Positions 18,757-27,060 of a stretch of DNA of 64,000 bases are shown piece after piece. This DNA comes from AM-1111 sp046302135. Its GTDB lineage: Bacteria; Bacteroidota; Bacteroidia; B-17B0; Aurantibacillaceae. The stretch covers positions 1 to 64,000 of the forward strand of contig JBKCIQ010000101.1 in the NCBI GenBank assembly GCA_046302135.1. The letters are read 5' to 3'. The notes beneath the pieces are model-generated. The model was not told the origin of the DNA and made no database searches. It saw nothing but the letters and a program-made list of their open reading frames with translations. How positions within the stretch are numbered: the first letter of the stretch is position 1; every line of letters begins with the position of its first letter. A program made the position numbers and the translations under genes.

Positions 18757-19545
18757 ATGCAAATTGATTTCACGGGAAAAAGAGCCATTGTATGCGGTAG
18801 CACACAGGGAATTGGGTTGGCTGTGGCAAATTGTCTAGCCGAAGCCGGTGCACATGTTACACTTTTAGCTAGAAACGAAGACAGATTGAAGGAAATACAT
18901 CAACATCTTCCTTGCAAAAAGGATCAAATACATGAATACCTTGTTGCAGACTTTTCAGAACCTGAAATTTTAGGGAAAAAAGTAAATGAACAAATTAAAA
19001 ATTCTGGAGGATTCGACATATTAATCAATAACACCGGAGGTCCAAAGGCCGGGCCGATTTTAAATGCACTAGAAGAAGAATTTAAAAACGCATTCAACAA
19101 TCATCTTTTATGCAATCATGTACTGATGAATTGCTGTGTTAATTACATGAAAGAAAAAAAATTCGGCAGAATTGTAAATATAATTTCAACGTCTGTTAAA
19201 CAGCCATTAAAAGGTCTGGGTGTTTCAAATACTATACGTGCCGCGGTAGCAAACTGGTCTAAAACACTTTCATCAGAAGTTGCACCATTTGGAATAACTG
19301 TAAACAATGTATTGCCCGGAGCAACATCTACACAAAGACTGGAAGAGATCATCAAAAATAAATCTTCAAAAAACAATGTGAATACCGATGCAATAGTTGA
19401 AGAGATGATAAACGAAATTCCAGCAGGTCGTTTTGCCCGTCCGGAAGAGATTGCAAATGCTGTTGCTTTTCTCTGCTCTGAACAGGCCGCTTACATTACA
19501 GGCATTAACCTCCCCGTAGATGGAGGCAGGACCATGTGCTTGTAA
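18757..19545 (+). CDS. SDR family oxidoreductase lacking the usual YxxxK active-site pair
   Basis: 262 residues with a Rossmann fold: the cofactor motif is GSTQGIG (about residues 14-20) and the structural motif is NNTGG (about 90-94). The C-terminal PVDGGRT ending is typical of classical SDRs. At the active site the expected Ser is present (IISTSVKQP), but the Tyr-xxx-Lys is replaced by SNTIR, so Ser and Arg occupy those places. This is a known atypical 3-ketoacyl-reductase-like subgroup rather than a sequencing error, because the surrounding segment (SNTIRAAVANWSKTLS) is coherent. The divergent neighbour is 3-hydroxyanthranilate dioxygenase, so a role in kynurenine-derived metabolism is plausible but unproven. 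Confidence 0.88.
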   Translation: MQIDFTGKRAIVCGSTQGIGLAVANCLAEAGAHVTLLARNEDRLKEIHQHLPCKKDQIHEYLVADFSEPEILGKKVNEQIKNSGGFDILINNTGGPKAGPILNALEEEFKNAFNNHLLCNHVLMNCCVNYMKEKKFGRIVNIISTSVKQPLKGLGVSNTIRAAVANWSKTLSSEVAPFGITVNNVLPGATSTQRLEEIIKNKSSKNNVNTDAIVEEMINEIPAGRFARPEEIANAVAFLCSEQAAYITGINLPVDGGRTMCL

Positions 19546-19651
19546 CTTTTTGATAATCAATTAACATTTCAGTGTTCACAAAAACACCAACCCTTGAATT
19601 TCAGCCGGAAAATTAAAAAATAGATTTGCCCAAGCAATAAGCAAATCAGTT

Positions 19652-20959
19652 TTGAAATTTACAACATCTTTTTTATCACAAATCAAAACTCTTTTACTAA
19701 CGTGTTTGGTTTTAACTGCGGCTTATTTAAAAGCACAAGAAGAAACAAACAACAACAAACACTACCCTTCAATTCTGCTTGGCGTTGGCGCCATGAAATT
19801 TACAGGTGATGTTGGTAAAAAAACGAATTTAAACCCCTTAAATGATGCAAGACTTGCTTATTATCTTAAGGCTGAGTACCGATTAGGCAAACACCTTGGA
19901 TTAATGATTGGTGGAGTTTATGGAAAACTTGCAGGTAATGACTTTTCAAAAGAATCAACACTCAACTTTGAATCAAAAGCTTTACAGGCAGACTTTAACC
20001 TAGTCACATATTTTGACCATTTATTTAAAAATAATCAGGAAGTCTCTCCGTATTTATCTGCAGGTATAGGTTACCTGATGTTCGACCCATACGGAGACTT
20101 GAAACGTGGCGACTTGAAATATTACTATTGGACAGACGGAAGTATCAGGGATCAGCCTGAAACACAGGCCAATCAGCTGACCTCAAATTTCATAAAAAGA
20201 GATTACTCTTACGAAACCCAACTTAAAGATTCTTTAAATAATTACAGTAGGTCTTCAATAACTATTCCAGTTGGTTTGGGATTGGATTGGCAAATAGGAA
20301 GTCTTCACCGTTGGGATGTTCAGGTAGGTTGTAATTACAACATCATTCTTTCTGATTATGTTGATAATTTCAAATCAGGAGGAAACGACAGTTACCTGAT
20401 GGCGCACATAGGAGTCAAATATACTTTTGCACCCAAGCCAAAGCCATCAGCAAATGATATAAATTTTGAAGAAATTGAAAAGGCAGATTTGGATGAAGAC
20501 GGCGTTCCCGACAATATTGATAAATGCCTTTCAACTCCAAAGGGTGTTAATGTAGATAAAAACGGCTGTCCTCCGGACACAGATGAGGATGGCGTACCAG
20601 ATTATAATGATAAGGAGCCGGGCACAGTTAAAGGTGCGTTTGTGAATGAGGATGGTATAACAGTAAATATGGATAGCCTTGCTTACAGGCAAATTATGTG
20701 GGATTCAACAGAAGTTGCAAATAGAGAAGCATTGGAACAAAATAAAATTAAAAGTGGAAATGTAGAGGTAGTTGGTTCAAGCAATAATTTATCTAAACAT
20801 GAAAAATTACCCGTTGAGATAAGACCTGCTGATTTGAACAAAGATGGAATAATATCAGTTGATGAAATTGCCAGAATTATTGATGGATTCTTTGAAGGTA
20901 CGAACGAGTTCAATGTTGAAAAAATAAACAAATTAATCGATTACTTTTTTGATCAGTAG
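19652..20959 (+). CDS. Outer-membrane beta-barrel protein with thrombospondin type 3 repeats and C-terminal EF-hand/dockerin-like segment
   Basis: 435 residues starting at a TTG; the signal peptide (about 1-28, ending in YLKAQ) begins directly there and no ATG is available nearby. Residues about 35-265 form an OmpA-like eight-strand barrel (LLGVGAMKFTGDVGK, YLSAGIGYLMFDP, VQVGCNYNIILSDYVD). Two calcium-binding thrombospondin type 3 repeats follow (DLDEDGVPDNIDKC, DTDEDGVPDYNDKEPGT). Where an OmpA peptidoglycan-binding domain would be expected there is a linker and then DLNKDGIISVDE, a canonical EF-hand loop, with a helix and a second helical half (NVEKINKLIDYFF). The end resembles half of a dockerin. 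It precedes the gene at 20988 by 28 bases on the same strand, so the two are probably co-transcribed. Confidence 0.82.
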   Translation: MKFTTSFLSQIKTLLLTCLVLTAAYLKAQEETNNNKHYPSILLGVGAMKFTGDVGKKTNLNPLNDARLAYYLKAEYRLGKHLGLMIGGVYGKLAGNDFSKESTLNFESKALQADFNLVTYFDHLFKNNQEVSPYLSAGIGYLMFDPYGDLKRGDLKYYYWTDGSIRDQPETQANQLTSNFIKRDYSYETQLKDSLNNYSRSSITIPVGLGLDWQIGSLHRWDVQVGCNYNIILSDYVDNFKSGGNDSYLMAHIGVKYTFAPKPKPSANDINFEEIEKADLDEDGVPDNIDKCLSTPKGVNVDKNGCPPDTDEDGVPDYNDKEPGTVKGAFVNEDGITVNMDSLAYRQIMWDSTEVANREALEQNKIKSGNVEVVGSSNNLSKHEKLPVEIRPADLNKDGIISVDEIARIIDGFFEGTNEFNVEKINKLIDYFFDQ

Positions 20960-20987
20960 GTTGACTGAATAAACAAAAACAAGCAAA

Positions 20988-22472
20988 ATGATAAAATACT
21001 CTTTCATTGGTTTTAATGCTTTGATTTTACTGCTTGCCGGTTTGTTTTTTGCTGATACATTAAACGTATCTCATAACCTGCCTGCTACGCTTAAGCCCGG
21101 AGAGGAAGTAACAGTAGAGTTTAAGATAAAAAAAGATGTGAGCATACAATTTGCAAAGTTTCAGCTTGATATTCCTGATGGTTTGACAGTATCAGAATCT
21201 GAATCAAAATCAGGTCAATTTTCTTCAACAAGTTCACAAGTAAAAATAATTTGGATGCAGTTTCCTAACGAAAATGAAGTTGCAATAAAAATAAAACTGA
21301 AAGCAAAGGAGGATGCATCCGGTATTAAAAACATAACAGGCAAATTTCAATACGTTACAGGGAATGAAAAAATGGCAGCAGAAATAGGGCCTCATGAATT
21401 AAAAATATCGTCTGACAACATTTCTGCAGATAACAAAGAGAAGAAGGAAAATCCAAGTCAGAATAATAACTTCGGAGATAATAAAAATGATGAAAATTCT
21501 AATGCCGTAAAAGTATCCAGGACACTTTCAAAAGATTCAGAAAAAGGAACATTTAAAGTAGAAATAAAAATCAGTAAGGAAAATATTAAAGGATTTGCCA
21601 AATACACAGATGTTATTCCCGAAGGATTAAACGCATACAGCGGGGCAGGAAGCAATGGTGCAACATTTAAATTTGTAGACGGAAAGGTTTCTTTCATTTG
21701 GGCAACATTACCCAAAGAAGAACAAATTACAGCATCCTATTTCTTAAAAACAAACAAAGAATTTACTGAGAACCCTTTGCTCACAGGTTCCTTTTCTTAC
21801 TTAGAAAATGAACAGGCTATGAAAATGAAATCGGAAGATGTAGAAGTTGCTGTAGTAGAAAAAATAGTTCAAAACAACGAAACTTCAAATGAAAAAAAGG
21901 AGGAAATAAATAACAATATTAATCCTGTTTCAAGCAACTCAACTGTTACAAATCAAAATACGGAAGACACTACAGCTAAATCAGTAAAAATCGAAAAAGA
22001 AAATATATCTAAAAAGGAAGAAGAAAAAATTGTCAGTAACAATGAATCATCAGACAAAGAAAACCAGAAGAAATTAATTGAGGAAAATAAAGAAAATAAA
22101 AATGAGGTTACAATTAATGAAACAAAGACACCGGAAAAAGAAACCACTACAAATAATAATGTCACCAAAAAACCCGACGATGCTATTGCAGGCCTCAATT
22201 TCCATATACAGATTGGAGCATTTAACAATGCACCCGGCATAGATTATTTTACCCGGGCTTTTGGGATAACCGATAAAATTTTCACTGACATGAACGATGG
22301 TCTCACAAAATATATGACAGGTAAATTCTCAGATTATAAAGCTTCCAGAGATCATAGAGAAAATATAAAGTCAAAAGGTGTGAACGGAGCATTCGTAACA
22401 GCTTATAATAGCGGTAAAAGGATCACAGTTCAGGAAGCCTTGATGCTACTTAATCAGAAGTGGTATAAATAA
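20988..22472 (+). CDS. Exported protein with two cohesin-like repeats, a disordered linker and a SPOR-like C-terminus
   Basis: 494 residues. An N-terminal hydrophobic signal/anchor (about 1-22) is followed by two related beta-sandwich units (about 23-145 and 170-290). Each has the pattern ...FAKFQLDIPDGLTV / FAKYTDVIPEGLNAY, then VKIIWMQFP / VSFIWATLP and ITGKFQYVTGNEKM / LTGSFSYLENEQAM. Residues about 295-400 are a low-complexity Lys/Glu/Asn/Thr linker. The last ~90 residues (FHIQIGAFNNAPG, AFVTAYNSGKRIT) resemble a SPOR domain, which binds septal peptidoglycan. The protein probably spans or lines the periplasm. The function is unknown; its neighbour at 19652 carries a dockerin-like end, which may be meaningful. 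Confidence 0.75.
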   Translation: MIKYSFIGFNALILLLAGLFFADTLNVSHNLPATLKPGEEVTVEFKIKKDVSIQFAKFQLDIPDGLTVSESESKSGQFSSTSSQVKIIWMQFPNENEVAIKIKLKAKEDASGIKNITGKFQYVTGNEKMAAEIGPHELKISSDNISADNKEKKENPSQNNNFGDNKNDENSNAVKVSRTLSKDSEKGTFKVEIKISKENIKGFAKYTDVIPEGLNAYSGAGSNGATFKFVDGKVSFIWATLPKEEQITASYFLKTNKEFTENPLLTGSFSYLENEQAMKMKSEDVEVAVVEKIVQNNETSNEKKEEINNNINPVSSNSTVTNQNTEDTTAKSVKIEKENISKKEEEKIVSNNESSDKENQKKLIEENKENKNEVTINETKTPEKETTTNNNVTKKPDDAIAGLNFHIQIGAFNNAPGIDYFTRAFGITDKIFTDMNDGLTKYMTGKFSDYKASRDHRENIKSKGVNGAFVTAYNSGKRITVQEALMLLNQKWYK

Positions 22473-22473
22473 A

Positions 22474-23352
22474 CTATAGCTTATAATTCCCTCCGGTATT
22501 TACGCAAACAACCTTTTCCCCGTTTAAAAAAAATCCTTCCGAAATTAATTTAAAGATTGCGTAAAACATTTTACTGTTGTAAATCGGATCTAAACTGATA
22601 CCGTAATCTTTACTGAAATTTTCACTGAAATTTCTTAATGTTTCATCGCTTTTGGCATATCCGCCGAAATGAAATCTGTGATTCAAAATAATGTTTTCCG
22701 GAAGCTTATCTAGTGATAGTAAATCAGCAATTTTGGTTTCGAAGTATTCACTTGCCTGTAACACCGGAATTCCTAAAACTTTTTGTCCTTGATTTAATCC
22801 CTGGTAAATTCCTGCGGCTGTACCTCCAGTACCGCAAGCACAACAGATCCAATCAAAATCTTCCTTTACTAAACCAGGAATCTCTGCACATCCTTTCACT
22901 GCCAAATCATTACTCCCGCCTTCAGGTAGTAGATAAAAATTACCAAACTCATTCTTCAAATTTTCAATGAAATTTTTTTCTTCTTTTCTTCGGTACTCAT
23001 CCCTGGAAACGAATTTAAATTCCATTCCCATATTTCTCGCAGCGTTAAGAATTCTATTTGAATTTGAATTTAGTTCGTCTCCGCGTATAATTCCTATTGT
23101 TTGAAGTTTGTATTCTTTTCCTGCCGCCGCTGTAGCATAAATGTGATTTGAATACGCGCCACCAAAGGTGAGCAGCTTTTTTTTACCTACAGCAATTGCC
23201 TGCTCCAGGTTGTATTTTAGTTTAAAAAACTTGTTGCCATTTATTTTCTCACCAATATGCTCCAAGTTCAGAATGCGAACATCAATTCCTAGTTTATTAA
23301 ACTCTGGATGATCTAATTTTATCAAATTTAATTTGGTAAGCACAGCTAGCAA
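22474..23352 (-). CDS. PLP-dependent ACC deaminase / D-cysteine desulfhydrase family protein
   Basis: 292 residues of a fold type II pyridoxal-phosphate enzyme. The PLP lysine is Lys44 in GNKFFKLKYNL. The substrate loop is FGGAYSNHIYATAAAGK and the phosphate-binding loop is CGTGGTAAGIYQG. The family deaminates 1-aminocyclopropane-1-carboxylate or splits D-cysteine to pyruvate, ammonia and sulfide; most bacterial members of this branch are desulfhydrases, so I do not assign a gene name. No ATG lies at the front: the start is a TTG at 23352 or the GTG at 23343. It ends one base from the convergent gene at 20988-22472. Confidence 0.88.
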   Translation of the reverse strand: MLAVLTKLNLIKLDHPEFNKLGIDVRILNLEHIGEKINGNKFFKLKYNLEQAIAVGKKKLLTFGGAYSNHIYATAAAGKEYKLQTIGIIRGDELNSNSNRILNAARNMGMEFKFVSRDEYRRKEEKNFIENLKNEFGNFYLLPEGGSNDLAVKGCAEIPGLVKEDFDWICCACGTGGTAAGIYQGLNQGQKVLGIPVLQASEYFETKIADLLSLDKLPENIILNHRFHFGGYAKSDETLRNFSENFSKDYGISLDPIYNSKMFYAIFKLISEGFFLNGEKVVCVNTGGNYKL

Positions 23353-23445
23353 ATTTAAACCGAAATGTCCTCTGCCATATTCGGTAAATCTCGTTTTTTT
23401 TCGATAAAGTGATGTTTTTTAATAATTATGCTTTACATCATTTCT

Positions 23446-23453
23446 TATCTTTG
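23446..23453 (+). promoter_or_regulatory. Predicted -7 promoter element upstream of the FIST gene
   Basis: TATCTTTG fully matches the Bacteroidota TAnnTTTG element and lies 17 bases before the ATG at 23470. No clear -33 TTG is visible at the right spacing. It would start transcription of the first operon of the signalling island. Confidence 0.45.
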
Positions 23454-23469
23454 AGCTTTAATTTTTATT

Positions 23470-24609
23470 ATGAAAGTAAAACAGCACCTATATCATAGCC
23501 GCGAGTCCATAATGGATGGTTTAAAATCCATAAACGCAAAAGATTCTGATCTTCATTTTCTTTTTTCAGATAAATCGTATTTAGAAGATGATGAAATTTT
23601 GAAAACTATTAAAGAAGTTTTTACAGGAACCGTTCTTGCCGGTTGTTCAACTTCAGGAGAAATTGGAGAGAAAAAGTTTGCTGAAAAATCAATGGTTATC
23701 ACCTCTGTAAAGTTTGAAAAATCTTGTGTGAAGAAAAGTTGTTTTCATCTGAATGATGTCAACGATTCAAGAAAAGCAGGAGAACAAATTGCCCGTGATT
23801 TACAAATGGAAGGCCTTAAACATGTTTTCATTATTTCAGATGGTATAACAGTTAATGGCACCAGATTGCTTGAAGGAATTAATTCTGTATACAATAAAAG
23901 CGTAAATGTTTCAGGCGGTCTTGCAGGAGACAATGCTGCATTTGTAAAAACATATGTTGCAGATATGGAGAACAATTTTGTTTCAGACATGGTTACTGCT
24001 ATTGGCTTTTATGGGGAATCGATTACAACAGGATGCAGCTCTTTTGGTGGATGGGATAGTTTTGGAATTGATCGTGTGGTTACAAAAAGCAAAGAAAATG
24101 TGGTTTATGAAATTGATGGTCAGCCGGCTTTGGATTTATACAAATCCTACTTAGGTGATATGTCAAAAGATTTGCCCGGCTCAGCTTTATTTTTCCCTCT
24201 TGAAATGCGTGAAAGCGAAGATTCTGAGTTGTTGGTGAGAACAATTTTAGGTGTGAATGAAACAGATAAAAGTCTCACTTTTGCAGGGAACCTTACTGAA
24301 GGCTCTTATGTACGTTTGATGAAGACTAACGTTAATCGTGTAATAGATGGGGCAGGAAAGGCTTCAACTTTACTTAAGGAAAGTGTTGATACTGACACTA
24401 ATTTGTTACTTATGGTTAGCTGTGTTGGGAGAAAATTAGTTCTAAAACAATTGGTGCAAGACGAAGTAGATGCGGTAACTGAAAACTTTTCAGATAAAAC
24501 AATTTTCACAGGATTTTATTCAAACGGAGAAATTTCTAAATTGAAATATCATGATGTTTGTCGTCTGCACAACCAAACCATGACAGTTACATCGATTTCT
24601 GAGGGATGA
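23470..24609 (+). CDS. FIST N/C domain sensory protein, candidate NosP-type gas sensor
   Basis: 379 residues, cytosolic, with no signal peptide or membrane segment. FIST_N spans about residues 20-225 (LAGCSTSGEIGEK, VNVSGGLAGDNAAF, GFYGESITTGCSSFGGW) and FIST_C about 226-360 (FFPLEMRES, LTFAGNLTEGSYVRLM, FTGFYSNGEIS). Length and domain order fit the family. Some FIST proteins, named NosP, bind haem and nitric oxide and regulate the histidine kinase encoded next to them. Here the downstream kinase gene overlaps this one by four bases (ATGA), the arrangement typical of such pairs. Haem binding cannot be proved from the sequence; FIST domains have also been proposed to sense small ligands such as amino acids. 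Confidence 0.9.
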   Translation: MKVKQHLYHSRESIMDGLKSINAKDSDLHFLFSDKSYLEDDEILKTIKEVFTGTVLAGCSTSGEIGEKKFAEKSMVITSVKFEKSCVKKSCFHLNDVNDSRKAGEQIARDLQMEGLKHVFIISDGITVNGTRLLEGINSVYNKSVNVSGGLAGDNAAFVKTYVADMENNFVSDMVTAIGFYGESITTGCSSFGGWDSFGIDRVVTKSKENVVYEIDGQPALDLYKSYLGDMSKDLPGSALFFPLEMRESEDSELLVRTILGVNETDKSLTFAGNLTEGSYVRLMKTNVNRVIDGAGKASTLLKESVDTDTNLLLMVSCVGRKLVLKQLVQDEVDAVTENFSDKTIFTGFYSNGEISKLKYHDVCRLHNQTMTVTSISEG

Positions 24610-26636
24610 CCAATGATTTTCACAGGCTACTGAAGCGTCAAATTAAGGAACATTTTGGAGGGCTGGATAAAGTTCCGGATAATCTTGTACCTTTTCTTAA
24701 CGCTGTAAATTTATCTTACGGTGACTTTGATAAAGATTTGGAACATGTTGAACGAATTTTAAAAATCAGTTCTCAAGAATTATTTAAATCCAACAAAGAA
24801 CTCAACTCGTTAAACGAAAAAAACGAGCAAATAATAAAGGAAAAAACCACGAATCTTCAGAGAGCTACCCACGCCTTACAAAGTGCAGAGAAAATTTCAA
24901 ACCTAGGCAATTTCAGTTGGCATATTAAATCCGGAAACCTAGATGTATCAGATCAATTTTCGAGTATTACAGGATTTAAACCGGATGGGCAGAAAAATGA
25001 CCTAGATGATTTGTTGACGTTATTTAATGAACATGAATTGATCCGTACTTCCATAGAAAATTGCATCAATACCCAAGAAAAATTTCAGATGGAAACCATT
25101 AGCATAAAAAATGATAGCCGATATTTTCAATTAGAAGGCGATCTGATTAAAGATACTGACCATGGAAATGAAATTTTGTTCATCGGCGTTTTAAAGGACA
25201 ATACTGCTTTTAGGCTTAGAGAATTAGAAAGAGATGAAATTTTTGAAGCATTGGAGCATTATAAAAATGCTATAGATAGCGCAGGGATTGTATCGATTAC
25301 TGACGCAAAAGGTGTCATCACTTACGTAAACGAAAAATTCTGCGAAGTAAGTCAGTACACCAAAGAGGAATTGATAGGATCTAGGCATAACATCATTAAC
25401 AGCGGTTTTCACCCCAAGGAATTTTTTGCAGGTATGTGGAAGGAAATTATTTCCGGTAATACCTGGAAAGGTGTAGTAAGGAATAAGAAAAAAGATGGAA
25501 GTTTTTATTGGGTGGACTCCACTATTGTACCGTTTTTCAAAAATGAAAAAATTGATCAGTACATTTCTATTCGTTTTGATATAACTGACAAAATAAATTT
25601 TCAGGAGAAAATAGAACAGCAAAGAAGTTTCTATGATACCATTTTAAACAACATGCCGGTGGACATTGCTGTTTTTGACACTAATCACCGTTATTTATTT
25701 GTCAATCCATTTGCTGTTCACAACGATGAGGTAAGATCTTTTTTAATTGGCAAAACCGATTTTGAATATTGCGAACATTACGGTAAGGATATTAAGATTG
25801 CCGAGAAGAGAAGGGCTTTGTTCAATAGAGCAACTAATTTGTCCGATGTTGTTGAGTTTATAGACAAATCCGTAAGGAAAGATGGAAGCGATGGCTTTAT
25901 GTTAAGAAGATACTTCCCAATCCTGGATAAAAATTCTGTGTTGCTATATGTGTTAGGCTTTGGAATTGACATCACAGATAAAATGCAACAATCTATCAAA
26001 CTGGAAGAATCACTGGAAGAAAAAGAGGCATTATTGGGTGAAGTACACCACCGCGTAAAAAATAATCTGGCACTTGTTATGGGATTGGTGGAAATGCAGG
26101 GAGCAAGAACCGACAATGAATACTTGAAATCTCAACTCAGTGAAATTCAGCATAGAATTTCTGCCATGGCATTAATTCATGAAAAATTGTACAAGTCTGC
26201 TAATTTCTCCAAGATTGACCTGAGCGATTACCTACAAGACTTCGTGAAATTTCTATGCGGATTTTTCAGCAAAGGGAAAAAGGTTAATTTACACTTCGAT
26301 ATTGATCAGATTTTTGCATCTACTAAACGTGCCATTCCTATTGCTTTAATAGTGAATGAACTGGTTACAAACAGCTTTAAGTATGCTTTTCAAGACAGAG
26401 CCTCAGGTGATATTTTTATAAGCCTAAAGCAAATTGGAGAAAGCCAGGTGTTGACTGTACGTGATAATGGACCGGGTATTCCGGGAGATAAAGATTTAAC
26501 AAAATCAAACTCGCTAGGTTTTAAATTATTGAATATCTTTACAAAGCAACTTAAAGGAAAATACGAGTTTGAAAACAATTCGGGTTTATCAATTAAAATA
26601 AGTTTTACCAATGAGCAAGAAGGTACTAATAGTTGA
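24606..26636 (+). CDS. Cytosolic PAS-domain sensor histidine kinase (HisKA_2 type)
   Basis: 676 residues without membrane segments. The order is a helical N-terminus with a coiled coil (about 45-90), PAS (about 95-195, SNLGNFSWHI), PAS-PAC (about 212-330, GIVSITDAKGVITYVNEKF), PAS (about 340-455), a HisKA_2 dimerisation domain with EVHHRVKNNLALVMG (phospho-acceptor His481), and a HATPase domain (about 560-672, NELVTNSFKYAF as N box, DNGPGIPG as G box). It overlaps the FIST gene by four bases and the next receiver gene by 26 bases. Such overlaps suggest translational coupling: FIST sensor to kinase to receiver. The PAS domains may sense additional ligands. Confidence 0.93.
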   Translation: MTNDFHRLLKRQIKEHFGGLDKVPDNLVPFLNAVNLSYGDFDKDLEHVERILKISSQELFKSNKELNSLNEKNEQIIKEKTTNLQRATHALQSAEKISNLGNFSWHIKSGNLDVSDQFSSITGFKPDGQKNDLDDLLTLFNEHELIRTSIENCINTQEKFQMETISIKNDSRYFQLEGDLIKDTDHGNEILFIGVLKDNTAFRLRELERDEIFEALEHYKNAIDSAGIVSITDAKGVITYVNEKFCEVSQYTKEELIGSRHNIINSGFHPKEFFAGMWKEIISGNTWKGVVRNKKKDGSFYWVDSTIVPFFKNEKIDQYISIRFDITDKINFQEKIEQQRSFYDTILNNMPVDIAVFDTNHRYLFVNPFAVHNDEVRSFLIGKTDFEYCEHYGKDIKIAEKRRALFNRATNLSDVVEFIDKSVRKDGSDGFMLRRYFPILDKNSVLLYVLGFGIDITDKMQQSIKLEESLEEKEALLGEVHHRVKNNLALVMGLVEMQGARTDNEYLKSQLSEIQHRISAMALIHEKLYKSANFSKIDLSDYLQDFVKFLCGFFSKGKKVNLHFDIDQIFASTKRAIPIALIVNELVTNSFKYAFQDRASGDIFISLKQIGESQVLTVRDNGPGIPGDKDLTKSNSLGFKLLNIFTKQLKGKYEFENNSGLSIKISFTNEQEGTNS

Positions 26637-26976
26637 AGACGAACATTTGGTGGCGCACCTTGTTGAAACCTATGTGAACAGCAGTGGATGTTGTGAGGTT
26701 ATTGGTTCTGTTGATAATGGAGACGAGGCAATTGAAATCGCGAAAAAAGAAAAACCCGACTACATACTCATGGATGTTAGAATTGAAGGTAAAAAAGACG
26801 GAATAGAAACTGCTCTGGATATCAATCAATTTTCTAACACACCAATTATTTACACATCAGGTAACAGCGATGAGAAGACGATTGCACGAGCCAAAGCTAC
26901 CAACATGGTTGCATTTTTAGTTAAGCCTTTAAATAGAGAAGAGCTGGTCTCGGTTCTTTGCCTCAAAAACACATAG
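26611..26976 (+). CDS. Single-domain response regulator (CheY-like receiver)
   Basis: 121 residues, one receiver domain and no output domain. The acidic pair is Glu9/Asp10, the phosphorylation site is Asp55 in YILMDVRIEG, the conserved Thr/Ser is in YTSGNS and the Lys is in LVKPLN. It starts 26 bases before the end of the kinase gene and is the obvious phosphorylation partner of that kinase. With no output domain it must act by binding another protein or as part of a phosphorelay. An 84-base gap with its own -7 box separates it from the next kinase gene. Confidence 0.93.
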   Translation: MSKKVLIVEDEHLVAHLVETYVNSSGCCEVIGSVDNGDEAIEIAKKEKPDYILMDVRIEGKKDGIETALDINQFSNTPIIYTSGNSDEKTIARAKATNMVAFLVKPLNREELVSVLCLKNT

Positions 26977-27024
26977 GACTGAATTTTGCTGTTTTTTTCA
27001 TTCATTTTTTCACTTATAAAATAG

Positions 27025-27032
27025 TACCTTTG
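27025..27032 (+). promoter_or_regulatory. Predicted -7 promoter element upstream of the second PAS kinase
   Basis: TACCTTTG is a full match to TAnnTTTG and lies 28 bases before the ATG at 27061, in the largest gap of the first half of the island. It suggests a second transcription unit starting here. A -33 TTG is not obvious. Confidence 0.45.
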
Positions 27033-27060
27033 TACTCTGATTTACCCTAAGTAATTTTTT

